Shown here piece after piece: positions 1 through 10,607 of a stretch of DNA of 64,000 bases. Below the pieces are notes generated by a model. It saw only the letters and a list, made by a program, of their open reading frames with translations. It did not search any database and was not told where the DNA came from. Within the stretch, counting starts at the first letter, position 1. Every line of letters starts with the position of its first letter. Source of the DNA: Branchipolynoe longqiensis (lineage: Eukaryota > Annelida > Polychaeta > Phyllodocida > Polynoidae); assembly GCA_030323885.1 (NCBI GenBank), contig CM059192.1:69301890-69365889 (forward strand). Direction: 5' to 3'. Both the position numbers and the translations under genes were made by a program.

Positions 1-60
1 CCGTCCTGATTTGACCTTAGATGTTGCCAGGACTTAAAACTCCAACAACCAAACCAAGCC
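1..60 (+). mobile_element. 3' tail of tRNA-derived SINE, cut by the window start
   Basis: The conserved SINE tail (TGACCTTAGATGTTGC, then GGAC-TAAAAC and a CAAC-rich end) is present. The 5' part is either outside the window or absent through 5' truncation. Confidence 0.75.
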
Positions 61-297
61 AACTATGCTCATGGAGATGAACTCTCGAGTAGCCTCCCGC
101 CATCACACACCTTTCCACACACACCCCCGGCCCTCGTCTACCGGCCGCTGGTGGCCGGCGGCCCGCTGTAGATTATCTCTAACCGGTGCCAACCCACACA
201 GCCTGCAGGTGAGTCGGTCTGAGCGTCTCCCCCGGCTGTTGGCCGACGCCGAAATACCGGCCATATCTCGCCACTGCTACCAGGTGGGGGAGCAACA
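61..297. other. GC-rich unassigned sequence
   Basis: No gene or repeat is recognised. A CAG/GTGAGT string near 206-214 resembles a splice donor, but no supporting exon, acceptor or protein similarity is visible. Confidence 0.4.
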
Positions 298-645
298 CCG
301 GACGCGCTAGTCCATTCGGTAGAGCGCAGGCTTCCCATGCGGGAAGTCGGGAGTTTGAGTTCCAGCCGAGTCAAACCAATGGCGCACAAAATTGTTGCTT
401 GTCGCTACCTAGCCTGGCGCTCGGCATAAATAGGATAGGACAAGGAATGTGTTACTGTTGGCACAGTATCAGGATAATGTGACCGAGTGGGATATGTTCC
501 AGTTCTGATATCAGAGACAACAATTTCCCGCCAAATGGCAGTTTCCCAACTTTTGGGCAATGACCCGCCTTGTTAGGTCTGACCCGTTCTCATTCTTATG
601 ATATGACATAATATGTTGGTAGGACGTAAAACATTCAACAAACGA
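298..645 (+). mobile_element. Degenerate tRNA-derived SINE copy
   Basis: The tRNA-like head (box A region near 315-330, box B region near 352-366) is followed by the family body (CTACCTAGCCTGGCGCTCGG, GGATAATGTGACCGAGTGGG). The sequence diverges after about 505 and the tail reappears at about 600-640. Confidence 0.65.
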
Positions 646-949
646 ATCAATCCATTGAGAAGATCAGTCAGTGCCTGGAGCTGACCCCACCCATCCCACC
701 ACCATCCCACCCCCCGCCTACAGTAAGTCCTCAGCCTCGTTGTGAGCACGGACCGCTCGGTGTAGCGATCCCTGGCTCCTCCTGACTCCTGACCCCTGAC
801 CTTTGACCCCTGGTGCCTCGCGCCCCAAGTCCGGCTGTCCGCTAGTTAATATTGCATGGCCATTCTGCTGATGTGGAAATGGTGATGCGATTCCCATCGC
901 ACCGTAATTGGGAAAGGCACGTGCACCGAGGTGACCTACACAGGTAGGC

Positions 950-982
950 CACACCTGCACAGGTGTGACCTGTGCAGGTGTG
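950..982. repeat. Perfect short inverted repeat (15-bp arms, 3-nt loop)
   Basis: Positions 950-964 are the exact reverse complement of 968-982, around a GTG loop. It lies in the 646-983 gap, which holds no recognisable gene. It could be an element end or a cruciform site. Confidence 0.8.
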
Positions 983-983
983 T

Positions 984-1230
984 TGTTGGAGTTTTACATC
1001 CTTGCAACATATAAGGTCATATCGAGACGGGTACCGACTTGTGACAGTGCGTAACCTTGGCGACTTTGTAGTGCTGCCCCACTGGGAAATCGGGCCGCAG
1101 GCACCATGACCTGATATCCCACTCAGTCAGATTATCCTGACACTGAGCCAACCAGTCCTTGCCCTATCCTAATAATGCCACACAGGAGACGGACGCTCAA
1201 CTCATTCGGTCATCCCGTCGGGTGTTGCCA
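984..1230 (-). mobile_element. tRNA-derived SINE copy, internally deleted
   Basis: Read on the minus strand it has head, body and tail of the family. The region between the GGATAGGGCAAGG motif and the tRNA-like head (1180-1227) is missing. A plus-strand SINE tail follows immediately. Confidence 0.75.
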
Positions 1231-1300
1231 TGAGTGCACAGTCAAAATGAGTACCCATCCTGATATGACCTTAGATGTTGCCAGGACGTAAAACTGCAAC
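1231..1300 (+). mobile_element. SINE 3' tail fragment
   Basis: Begins in the GAGTGCACA...CCCATCC part of the body and ends in TTGCCAGGACGTAAAAC. It abuts the minus-strand copy at 984-1230, giving a tail-outward mosaic. Confidence 0.7.
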
Positions 1301-1487
1301 ATCCAACACCCTGGTGGAAGCACACGTGGAGCGGTGCTTATGCGCTGTGCACGTGGCGCGCGTGTAGTTTACCGCGCGTGTAAACTTGGCCAGACGGGAA
1401 TGGGTAGCAACTGGCATGCTGCCCGGGCGCACGGCATAACGTCTATGACTATATGAGTGGTTTGTGATTTACGCGCATTGGTTGCGA
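1301..1487. other. CpG-rich unassigned spacer
   Basis: CGCG/GTGCACGTG-type motifs are present, but there is no gene or known repeat. Confidence 0.3.
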
Positions 1488-1862
1488 GTGGGTGGGTGAG
1501 TGGGTGGGTGAGTGGGTGGGTGAGTGAGTGAGTGGCTGGGTTGGTGGGTGTGCGCGTGGCTGGGTGGGTGAGTGGGTGCGTGCGTGAGTGAGTGGATCAG
1601 TGGGTGGGTGAGTGATTGATTGAGTGAGTGAGGAAGTGAGTGGCTTGGTGGGTGCGTGGCTGGGTGGGTGGGTGAGTGGGTGAGTGAGTGGGTGGGTGGG
1701 TGGGTGGGTGAATGGGTGCGTGCGTGAGTGAGCGGATCCGTGGGTGGGGGGAGTGAGTGCGTAAGTGAGTGGGTGAGTGAGTGGGTGTATGCGTGGTTAG
1801 GTGGGTGCGTGAGTGGGTGAGTGGGTGAGTGAGTGGGTTGGTGGATGGATGGGTGGGTGGGT
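1488..1862 (+). repeat. GTGA/GTGG tetranucleotide array
   Basis: About 375 bp of interspersed GTGG, GTGA and GTGC tetramers. No coding meaning. Confidence 0.9.
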
Positions 1863-2119
1863 TTTATCCTAAAATCATATTCATAGCAAGAATACCTCTA
1901 ATTATGGTAGTCTCCGTTTGTACTGACTCAACTCTGCAATATATGGGATGACTCAGAAAGTGATTATGTATATATATATATATATCTTTTTCCTATATTA
2001 CAATTACTTTGTTTTGTTTTGCTACTTAAGACTAATGAAAGTAGTTCCCGTCGGACTGGACTCGTCCAACATAAACTGTCCGACAGTAGTTGTACGTTCA
2101 GTCTTACTTTATGGCTGTG
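1863..2119. other. AT-rich unassigned spacer
   Basis: Contains a short (TA)n run near 1968-1985. No gene or known repeat is seen. Confidence 0.35.
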
Positions 2120-2375
2120 TGTGTGTGCGCGCGTGTGTGCGTATGTGTGTGTGTGTGAGGTGATGTTTGTTTGTTTGTTTGTTGTTGTTTTACGTCCTAG
2201 CAACATCTAAGGTCATATCAGGACGGGGTGAGGTGATGAGTGTGAGGTGATGAGTGTGTGTGCGTGTGTGTGTGAGGTGATGAGTGTGAGGTGATGAGTG
2301 TGTGCGTGTGTGTGTGTATGTGTGTGTGTGTGAGTTGATGAGTGTGAGTGTGAGGTGATGAGTGTGTGTCCTGTT
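2120..2375. repeat. GT-rich microsatellite and GTGAGGTGATGA minisatellite, split by a SINE tail
   Basis: A (GT)n tract at 2120-2158 is followed by a minus-strand SINE tail (about 2165-2228) and then GTGAGGTGATGAGTGT-type units to 2370. The minisatellite starts exactly at the end of the SINE tail. Confidence 0.8.
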
Positions 2376-2639
2376 CAACCATATTATTTTTATAGTATAT
2401 AAAGCACCAGTCTATAACGTCGTAATGAACTAACGTATTACTATTAGTCAAAATAACTCCCGGTCGTCAGTATACAGTCTATAATATATATATAAAGTAC
2501 CAGTCTAAAACGTCATGTTGTACACAGTATTACTAACCGTATGGTGTTAAAGAACGTCATGGTCACTAATTATAAAATTGTACCAGTCTCTCCGTTATAA
2601 CCCGTCGTGTTAACTCGTTGTGGTCGCCAATTATAAAGT
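2376..2639. other. AT-rich spacer with a short repeated motif
   Basis: A phrase of the type ACCAGTCTATAACGTCGT...AACTCG/GTATTACT recurs about three times (2406, 2500, 2582) with drift. This looks like an old tandem repeat. No gene. Confidence 0.35.
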
Positions 2640-3600
2640 CCATGGCTGGAATCTGTGGTTGTGTAGGCAGGCTATAATGAAATCAATTCAGGCAAGAAGA
2701 GAAAGGAAGAGTATAAAGAATGAAAGTAGAGAGAGAGAGACAATGCCCTCAGGTTTATTATTATTATATAGTGGTACATGGATCTGGTATGGCATACCAA
2801 CTGACCGTGTTCTCCAATGAGAATCAAACATTTACAGTTCCACCAATGAACATCAAGCATTCCTGTGTCACCATGGCTACAGTGATCTGCCCACCACCAC
2901 CATGCAGTGTGGCTGCTTGGCCACCACTAGATAAAAGATTCACCCGGTACTTGTAGTACACGGGTGAACGACAACGTAGTCTAAATACGGGCGAAAATAG
3001 CTTTAGTATGGAACGGGGAGTAGAATGTCTGCCTTCAGTGTCAAATGGATATTTATATAGGCACAGAGTTGGTGAAATGGGAGAGAATGCAAAAAGACAA
3101 GATGGCGGCCGTAGAACGCCGTCGATTTCACTTTTAAATCTTATTAAACTAGATATTATATTATATTTTTCAACTCAAAGGTAGCGGGCTAATAATAAGA
3201 CAGATGTAAAGAATAATTGTTGCTTCTTACATTGTGAAATTAGGCTCTCATTTCATGGACCCGTTTTTTCGACAGCTTTTACATAGGGTTGGTTTGCACC
3301 CCTACTGCAGCAGTACGGGGTGAATCTTGTATCTAGGCCACCACCTGCCTGAGCTGAGTGTGTGGTGATCCGTGACTAACAGAGTGGGGAGGGGATAGTG
3401 AGTAGAGCTCTAAATGCCCCTTACACGCTATCTCTGGTGCCTCTTTCACACTATCTGACTAATACACGATGACTATTGACCATGAATAAAGTATCAACAG
3501 CAACTACATAAATACATTCATGCACCTGGCACTATATACCATTTACCATTATAGACCATTTGCATTCCCCCACCAATGCGTTTTATCAGAATATTTTACA
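2640..3600 (+). repeat. Dispersed repeat R1, copy A (interrupted by a MITE)
   Basis: About 550 bp of 2640-2927 plus 3345-3600 is found again on the minus strand at 56961-57530. Shared landmarks are TGTAGGCAGGCTATAATGAA, TGTCACCATGGCTACAGTGA and the end TATCAGAATATTTTAC. Copy B lacks the 2928-3335 insertion and so gives the empty site. Class is unknown; no RT or transposase is visible. Confidence 0.75.
2928..3335 (+). mobile_element. MITE with 9-bp target duplication, copy 1
   Basis: The 408-bp element starts TAGATAAAAGATTCACC and ends GGTGAATCTTGTATCTA (inverted ends). It is flanked by GGCCACCAC at 2919-2927 and 3336-3344. The related locus at 57 kb has a single GGCCACCAC, which proves an insertion with a 9-bp duplication. 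It contains AAGATGGCGG in its middle and has no coding capacity. A 9-bp duplication is typical of Mutator-like (sometimes Merlin) transposases; the assignment is inference. Confidence 0.88.
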
Positions 3601-3704
3601 TGTGTGTGAGTGTGTGTGTGCACGTGTACGAGGGCAGGGTGGGGTGCAGGACGTGTTGTTAGTAGAAGAGGACCACGGAGTAGGTACAACTAGCAGTGAG
3701 TGGT

Positions 3705-3746
<42 letters not shown>

Positions 3747-4076
3747 GTGTGTGTATGTGTGTGTGTGTGTGTGTGTGTAGGAGGGCAGGGTGGGGTGCAG
3801 GACGTGTTGTTAGTAGAAGAGGACCACGGAGTAGGTACAAATGGCCGTGAGTGGTCTGTGTGTGTGTGTGTGTGTAGGAGGGCAGGGTGGGGTGCAGGAC
3901 GTGTTGTTAGTAGAAGAGGACCATGGAGTAGGTACAAATAGCAGTGAGTGGTCAGTGTGTGTGTGTGTGTGGGTGGGTGGGTGTGTGTGTGTACGAGGGC
4001 GGGGTGGGGTGCAGGACGTGTTGTTAGTAGAAGAGGACCATGGAGTAGGTACAAATAGCAGTGAGTGGTCAGTGTG

Positions 4077-4114
<38 letters not shown>

Positions 4115-4186
4115 GGCGGGGTGGGGTGCAGGACGTGTTGTTAGTAGAAGAGGACCACGGAGTAGGTACAAATAGCAGTGAGTGGT

Positions 4187-4236
<50 letters not shown>

Positions 4237-5197
4237 GAGGGCAGGGTGGGGTGCAGGACGTGTTGTTAGTAGAAGAGGACCATGGAGTAGGTACAAATAG
4301 CAGTGAGTGGTCAGTGTGTGTGTGCGTGTGTGTGTATGTGTGTGTTGTGTACGAGGGCGGAGTGGGGTGCAGGATGTGTTGTTAGTAGAAGAGGACCACG
4401 GAGTAGGTACAAATGGCCGTGAGTGGTCTGTGTGTGTGCGTGTGTGTGTGTGTACGAGGGCGGGGTGGGGTGCAGGACGTGTTGTTAGTAGAAGAGGACC
4501 ATGGAGTAGGTACAAATGGCAGTGAGTGGTCAGTGTGTGTGTGTGTGTGTGTGTGTTGTGTGTGTGTGTAGGAGGGCAGGGTGGGGTGTAGGATGTGCTG
4601 TTAGTAGAAGAGGACCATGGAGTAGGTACAAATGGTCGTGGTGGTCAGTGTGTGTGTGCGTGTGTGTGTATGTGTGTACGAGGGCGGGGTGGGGTGCAGG
4701 ATGTGTTGTTAGTAGAAGAGGACCATGGAGTAGGTACAAATGGCCGTGAGTGGTCTGTGTGTGTGCGTGTGTGTGTGTACGAGGGCGGGGTGGGGTGCAG
4801 GACGTGTTGTTAGTAGAAGAGGACCACGGAAGTAGGTACAAAATAGCAGTGAGTGGTCAGTGTGTGTGTGCGTGTGTGCGTGTGTGTGTGTGTGTGTGTG
4901 TGCATGTAGGAGGGCAGGGTGGGTGTAGGACGGCTGTTAGTAGAAGAGGACATGGATAGGTACAATGGTCGTGGTGGTCAGTGTGTGTGTGTGTGTGTGT
5001 GTACGAGGGTGGGGTTGGGTGCAGGATGTGTTGTTAGTAGAAGAGGACCACGGAGTAGGTACAAATAGCAGTGAGTGGTCAGTGGTGTGTGTGTGCGTGT
5101 GTGTGTGTGTGTGTGTGTACGAGGGCGGGGTGGGGTGCAGGACGTGTTGTTAGTAGATGAGGACCATGGAGTAGGTACAAATAGCAGTGAGTGGTCA

Positions 5198-5230
<33 letters not shown>

Positions 5231-5300
5231 GGAAGGGTGGGGTGCAGGACGTGTTGTTAGTAGAAGAGGACCATGGAGTAGGTACAAATAGCAGTGAGTG

Positions 5301-5346
<46 letters not shown>

Positions 5347-5445
5347 TGTGTGTGTGTGTGTGTGTGTAGGAGGGCAGGGTGGGGTGTAGGACGTGCTGTT
5401 AGTAGAAGAGGACCATGGAGTAGGTACAAATGGTCGTGGTGGTCA

Positions 5446-5476
<31 letters not shown>

Positions 5477-5663
5477 GGTGGGGTTGGGTGCAGGATGTGT
5501 TGTTAGTAGAAGAGGACCACGGAGTAGGTACAAATAGCAGTGAGTGGTCAGTGTGTGTGTGTGTGCGTGTGTGTGTGTGTGTGTGTACGAGGGCGGGGTG
5601 GGGTGCAGGACGTGTTGTTAGTAGATGAGGACCATGGAGTAGGTACAAATAGCAGTGAGTGGT

Positions 5664-5714
<51 letters not shown>

Positions 5715-5909
5715 GGATGGGTGGGGTGCAGGACGTGTTGTTAGTAGAAGAGGACCATGGAGTAGGTACAAATAGCAGTGAGTGGTCAGTGTGTGTGTGC
5801 GTGTGTGTGTATGTGTGTGTGTGTGTGTGTACGAGGGCGGGGTGGGGTGCAGGATGTGTTGTTAGTAGAAGAGGACCACGGAGTAGGTACAAATGGCCGT
5901 GAGTGGTCA

Positions 5910-5957
<48 letters not shown>

Positions 5958-6056
5958 GTGTGTGTGTACGAGGGCGGGGTGGGGTGCAGGACGTGTTGTT
6001 AGTAGAAGAGGACCATGGAGTAGGTACAAATGGCCGTGAGTGGTCTGTGTGTGTGT

Positions 6057-6106
<50 letters not shown>

Positions 6107-6399
6107 GCGGGGTGGGGTGCAGGACGTGTTGTTAGTAGAAGAGGACCATGGAGTAGGTACAAATAGCAGTGAGTGGTCAGTGTGTGTGTGCGTGTGTGTG
6201 TATGTGTGTGTGTGTGTGTACGAGGGCGGGGTGGGGTGCAGGACGTGTTGTTAGTAGAAGAGGACCATGGAGTAGGTACAAATGGCCGTGAGTGGTCTGT
6301 GTGTGTGCGTGTGTGTGTGTGTGAGGGCGGGGTGGGGTGCAGGACGTGTTGTTAGTAGAAGAGGACCATGGAGTAGGTACAAATGGTCGTTAGTGGTCA

Positions 6400-6437
<38 letters not shown>

Positions 6438-6648
6438 GTGTGTGTGTGTACGAGGGCGGGGTGGGGTGCAGGACGTGTTGTTAGTAGAAGAGGACCATGG
6501 AGTAGGTACAAATGGCCGTGAGTGGTCTGTGTGTGTGCGTGTGTGTGTGTACGAGGGCGGGGTGGGGTGCAGGACGTGTTGTTAGTAGAAGAGGACCACG
6601 GAGTAGGTACAAATAGCAGTGAGTGGTCAGTGTGTGCGTGTGTGTGTG

Positions 6649-6707
<59 letters not shown>

Positions 6708-6795
6708 GAGGGCAGGGTGGGGTGCAGGACGTGTTGTTAGTAGAAGAGGACCATGGAGTATGTACAAATAGCAGTGAGTGGTCAGTGTGTGGATC
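3597..6795. repeat. Composite minisatellite: about 27 core units separated by variable (GT)n
   Basis: Each unit has a core of about 75 bp (GGGTGGGGTGCAGGACGTG, TTGTTAGTAGAAGAGGACCA, GGAGTAGGTACAAAT, then GAGTGGTCAGTG or GAGTGGTCTGTG) followed by (GT)n of widely varying length. I count about 27 occurrences of the GAGGACCA(C/T)GG step. Variants (TAGCAGTG, TGGCCGTG, TGGTCGTGG) recur in blocks, so larger duplications happened, for example about 4911-5190 against 5368-5670. Long open frames on both strands come from the lack of stop codons in GT/CA repeats. Confidence 0.95.
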
Positions 6796-6849
6796 ATGTG
6801 GCTCAGGTCTCGCCGCCCATCCAAACTGTCTAAACACATCACACCGGAC

Positions 6850-6930
6850 CAGCACACCGGGCGTGGTGGCCCATTCGGTACAGCGTCTACGTCCCTTCCG
6901 GGAGAGCGTGGGATCAATCCATGGCTGAAT
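6850..6930 (+). mobile_element. tRNA-like SINE head fragment
   Basis: GGGCGTGGTGGCCCATTCGG followed by a B-box-like GGGATCAATCC resembles the head of the main SINE family. The body does not follow. Confidence 0.5.
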
Positions 6931-6934
6931 CAAA

Positions 6935-7090
6935 ACTGAGACATATTCGCTTCTATGTGGCAACAAATGCTTAGTAAGTGCCCCAGTATAGATAGATCTG
7001 CGTTAGATATGCAGAATCAAATCTAGATAATTGCTTTGGTTTTGAAAATGTGATGCTTTATCTGACTCTGCAGCTTCAATAATAAAACAA
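6935..7090 (+). mobile_element. Fragment of the CATAGTCCGATGG MITE family
   Basis: Similar to 27280-27404: TTCTATGTGG, GTTAGATAT, AGAATCAAATCT, ATTGCTTT and a GCAGCTTCAATA end. 7091-7338 holds no recognised feature. Confidence 0.55.
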
Positions 7091-7338
7091 GCCATTTGAA
7101 ACAAAAATTTAGAACAACAATTTGGGATGACCCATTCAGAATATTACCTGTGAACTACGAGGCGTGAGTTATTCGAAATGTGTATATTCTTAGTCACACA
7201 TTGGTGCCCAATAATTTTATATTCTCTTTTTGTGTCCTGTGCTATAAAAACTTTACCTCTGACCTCTGACCAAACTTCTCCTGACCAGCCGTCCGTGACC
7301 ACCCAAATAAGCAAGGTTGATTGGCTTTTGCATTATTT

Positions 7339-7500
7339 AGTCATCACCCACACCCACACCCACACCCACACCCACACCCACACCCACACCCACACCCACA
7401 CCCATACCCACACCCACACCCCCCCCCCCATACACACACACATATCCACCCCCACTCACATCCACACACCCACCCACCCACACACACACACACACACAGA
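7339..7500 (+). repeat. (CCCACA)n hexamer array and CA-rich tail
   Basis: About a dozen CCCACA hexamers, then a C-run and CACA/CCCA drift. It is not a TTAGGG-type telomere sequence. Confidence 0.9.
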
Positions 7501-7654
7501 CATCTGTGCCCTTAGTCATGGTTGATTTGGCGGACTAAATAATAGTCTAATCAATTAACTGTGGCTTCTACTAGTTCTAGCCCTTGGGCGAATATGACTA
7601 GCTTATTCTAATCTATTACTATCTAAAAGTAATTATCCTCCAGAAAAAATAAAT

Positions 7655-7860
7655 TGACCCAACAAATAAATTGCTTGGATATCAAAAAGATTCACCTGAC
7701 TGACAATGACTAAGAAGTTGTACTGTTTGTGCACGCCAATGCTTATAATATCCTACACTGACAACCATTTTGCCCTAACAAATAAATTGTTTGGACAAAG
7801 AAAAAGAAGATTCACCTGACATGTCTAAGAAGTTGTACTGTTCCTGCGCACCAATGCAAT
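7655..7860 (+). repeat. Two-copy direct repeat, offset about 119 bp
   Basis: AACAAATAAATTG-TTGGA ... AGATTCACCTGAC ... CTAAGAAGTTGTACTGTT ... CACCAATGC occurs at about 7658-7742 and again at 7777-7856. The surrounding 7501-8045 is AT-rich with no gene. Confidence 0.75.
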
Positions 7861-8045
7861 GAGGTTCACAAACTCCTGTCCCCATACCTTTTTATTTGTT
7901 GTATATATGTATAGATGATTTTTTAAATAGAAATTAGAGATTGCCTAGAAGTGTGACCAGCTCCCTCCCGCCACCACCTGTGTGTTTGAGCCTGTATGGA
8001 AACCTTACTGTTCAACACCCCCCCCCCCCCCACCACCACCACCAC

Positions 8046-8209
8046 TTCCACCTCCAACCCAATGAAATGCAGGAGCCACACATTAATGTGTTCAAAGCGA
8101 TGGTGATCCAACATCACCCATACTTGTAAATCACTTTTCTCTTCATCTATCATTGTAAAAAAAAAAAAAATCTGTTAAAAAAACCCGGTAAATTGTCAGT
8201 AGCCCCGTG
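8046..8209 (+). repeat. Left arm of a direct repeat flanking a SINE
   Basis: CAACCCAATGAAAT-CAGGAGC through TCTCTTCATCTATC and TCAGTAGCCCCGTGGG is repeated at 8687-8838. A C-run with CAC repeats precedes it (8016-8045). Confidence 0.75.
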
Positions 8210-8672
8210 GGACCGGGTGCGGTGGCCTAATCGGTAGAGCGCGGACCTCGCGTGCGGAAGGTCGGAAGTTCGGTTCCCGGCCGAGTCAAACCGATGACAT
8301 AAAAGTGTGTACTTGTCACTTCCCAGCCAGGCACTGGGCATTAATAACATAGGGCAAGAACTGGTTGGCGCAGTGTCAGGATAATGTGACTTGAGTGGGA
8401 TAGCAGGGCATGGTGCTGGCAGCCTGGTCTCACAGTGGGGAAGCACTATAAAGTCACAATGAGTGCACACTGTCACAAGTCGGTACCTGTCCTGATATGA
8501 CTGCTTGGCGCAGTGTCAGGATAATGTGACTGAGTGGGATATCAGGTCATGGTGCTGGCAGCCGGGTCTCACAGTGAGGAAGCACTATAAAGTCGCCATG
8601 AGTGCGCACTGTCACAAATCGGTGCCTGTCCTGATATGACCTTAGATGTTGCCATGACGTAAAACTCCCAAC
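8210..8672 (+). mobile_element. SINE with tandemly duplicated tail
   Basis: Head (GGTGCGGTGGCCTAATCGGT, B box GGTTCGGTTCCC-like), body and tail. After TGTCCTGATATGAC the sequence jumps back to TTGGCGCAGTGTCAGGATAA and repeats about 145 bp before finishing with a normal tail. It lies between the direct repeats at 8046 and 8687. Confidence 0.8.
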
Positions 8673-8686
8673 AACCAACCAACCAA

Positions 8687-8838
8687 CCTCCAACCCAATG
8701 AAATCCAGGAGCCACAGATTAGTGTGATTCAACGCGAAGGTGATCCTCCATCACCCGCCTGCTTGAAATCATATTTCTCTTCATCTATCGTTGTAAGAAA
8801 AAGAGAAAAAATCACTTAATTGTTAGTAGCCCCGTGGG
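8687..8838 (+). repeat. Right arm of the direct repeat flanking the SINE
   Basis: Diverged copy of 8046-8209. A short inverted fragment of the same unit lies at about 9359-9400. 8839-9073 is unassigned and contains a G-run. Confidence 0.7.
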
Positions 8839-9073
8839 TGAAGTGTTGGTGAGTGGGATCCTCCAGGGTGTGGTCCTATTACGCAGGTGTCTCGAGGCGC
8901 GCCCACGAAGGGTCGCGTTGTCAAGGTGACTGGGGTGTGCAGCGTTCCACAGTCGATATGCGGGAGTAATTTGTGGGGTGTCAAAGTCTTTCTCACTTAG
9001 TCTAAGGTCATGCACGGTGGGTGTGGGTAGGGGGTGGGGGGGGGGTGGATGTGGCTATCGGTAGGTAGGTTGA

Positions 9074-9350
9074 TTGGTTGTTGGAGTTTTACGTTCTGGC
9101 AACACCTAAGGTCATATCAGGACGGGTACCAACTCAGGAGTGTTGCCCCAGTGGGAGACCAATCCACCAGCACCATGACCTGATATCCCACTCAGTGACA
9201 TTATTCTGATGCTGAGCCAACCAGTCTTTACCATATCCGAATAATGCTGAACGCCAGGCTAGGAAACGACAAGTATACAATTTGTAAGTCATTGGTTTGA
9301 CTTGACCGGGAATTGAACTCCCGACCTTCCGCATAGGAGGATCGCCTTCG
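9074..9350 (-). mobile_element. tRNA-derived SINE copy
   Basis: Minus-strand tail (GTTTTACGTTCTGGCAACAC), body and part of the head (GGGAATTGAACTCCCGACC is the B-box complement). The centre has a small deletion. Confidence 0.8.
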
Positions 9351-9404
9351 CATTGAGCACATTAATGTGTGGCTTCTGGATTTCATTGGGTTGAAGGCGG
9401 TGGC

Positions 9405-9705
9405 AGATTCTGTAGAGCGCAGGCTTCCTGCGTGGAAAGTTGGTAGTTCGAATCCCAGCTGAATTAAACTAATGATTTATCAAATTGATACTTGTTGCTA
9501 CTTAGCCAGGCGCTCAGCATTAATTGGATAGGACAAGGACTGGTTAGCACAGAATCAGGATCATCTGACTGTGGGATATCGGGTCATGGTGCTGGCATGC
9601 TGGTTTCCTAGTCGGGCAGCACTATAAAGTAGCCATGAGTGCGCACTGTCACAAGTCGGTACCCATCCTGATATCACCTTAAATGTTGCTAGGACATAAA
9701 ACAAA
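9405..9705 (+). mobile_element. tRNA-derived SINE copy
   Basis: TCTGTAGAGCGCAGG head, GTTCGAATCCC B box, full body and TTGCTAGGACATAAAAC tail. It starts inside the inverted fragment of the 8046 repeat. Confidence 0.82.
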
Positions 9706-9989
9706 GAAAATTTTACTTTAGTTTGCAGTAACTTTGAATATAGATGGCTAACTTTGGAGACATTTGAATTGTAAACATGTGAAATAGATTTGGTGTGCAC
9801 ACCCGAATGCTGGACATCATGAGTGTGCATGACTTGCAGCAGTGGCAGGTTCCATGAAATTGATTTAATATTATAAATGTTTAATAGGTGCACCGATATC
9901 TAAATTGGATATGTAGGACCAAATCTATGCAACCGACATCCTGGTTTAGACAAGTGTGTGCTTTCATTGGATAAGTCGACTGTACTGTA
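9706..9989 (+). mobile_element. Diverged fragment of the CATAGTCCGATGG MITE family
   Basis: Shares TTTACTTTAGTTTG-AGTAA, TGGCTAACTTTGGAGA and the later GTATCTAA-TTGGATAT with 27038-27404. The termini are not clear. Confidence 0.45.
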
Positions 9990-10445
9990 ATAGTTTTGCG
10001 CCTGTCTGGACGTGTTCTTGCTGGTGTGAGACCTCTATTTGCTACCCGGGAGAGTGCCGTTGGTAACTTGCAAAAGCCAGCAGCACTTCAACACTTTGCA
10101 GGCAGCTTTCATGAAATCTAATACTCGAACGGACAGGGCTGCCCTTTATGGAAGATCTTCTGATCAAAAAGAATCTCCAGTGGACTAGACACCTCATGAG
10201 GATGTCATCAGACAGGCTACCAAAGCAGGTCCTCTACTCTCAACTGTCTTCTGGTTACAGAAAGAGAAGGCGCTCTCGTCTCCTGTTCAAGAATACCAAT
10301 CAAGAGAAACCTGAAGCTGAGAGACATTAAGACCGACTCATGGACATCACTCTCACAGCGGAGAGCTAAATGGAGAGCGACAGTCAAGTAATGAAAGCAG
10401 TCTTGGTCGCATCACGAACCGAACTTCAAGGAAAGGAAAAAAAAC
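9990..10445 (+). pseudogene. Non-LTR retrotransposon 3' end (RT C-terminal tail remnant)
   Basis: 10148-10370 encodes the tail that follows reverse transcriptase in many LINEs, recognisable as LQWTRHLMRMSSDRLPKQVL followed by a basic RKRRRSR segment. A frame change near 10300 moves the reading to another frame, where the family's usual D-SW-SL-RA-WR motif continues to about 10390. Upstream, 9990-10120 is the GCGCCTGTCTGGACGTGTTC block shared with the SINE-like family at 35373 and 60865. The copy is 5'-truncated and cannot be functional. Confidence 0.75.
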
Positions 10446-10607
10446 ATGAGCTGTCGGTAAATAGTGGGAGGGGCAGTTGTACCCGGAAAGAAAGAAAAAA
10501 AAGCAGAAAAAACGGAAAGCAAAGAAAAAACAAACCAAAGACCATTTCCTTGGGGAGCCTTGCCACCCACCTCGAGCCTCATTGTGAAGGGCAGACACCC
10601 CACAGGA

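Noticed and set aside
65..310. A coding exon ending at CAG/GTGAGT near 208
   Set aside because: No acceptor, no recognisable protein and ordinary composition; the donor-like string alone is weak.
3597..6795. Long open frames with Cys-Val or His-Thr repeats on both strands of the GT-core array
   Set aside because: GT/CA repeats lack stop codons. The frames follow array periodicity, change frame with GT length and resemble no protein.
3597..6795. CRISPR-like array (regular cores with spacers)
   Set aside because: The spacers are all (GT)n, the host is eukaryotic and there are no cas genes. It is a minisatellite.
7339..7420. Interstitial telomere repeat
   Set aside because: The unit is CCCACA, not the CCCTAA expected in molluscs.
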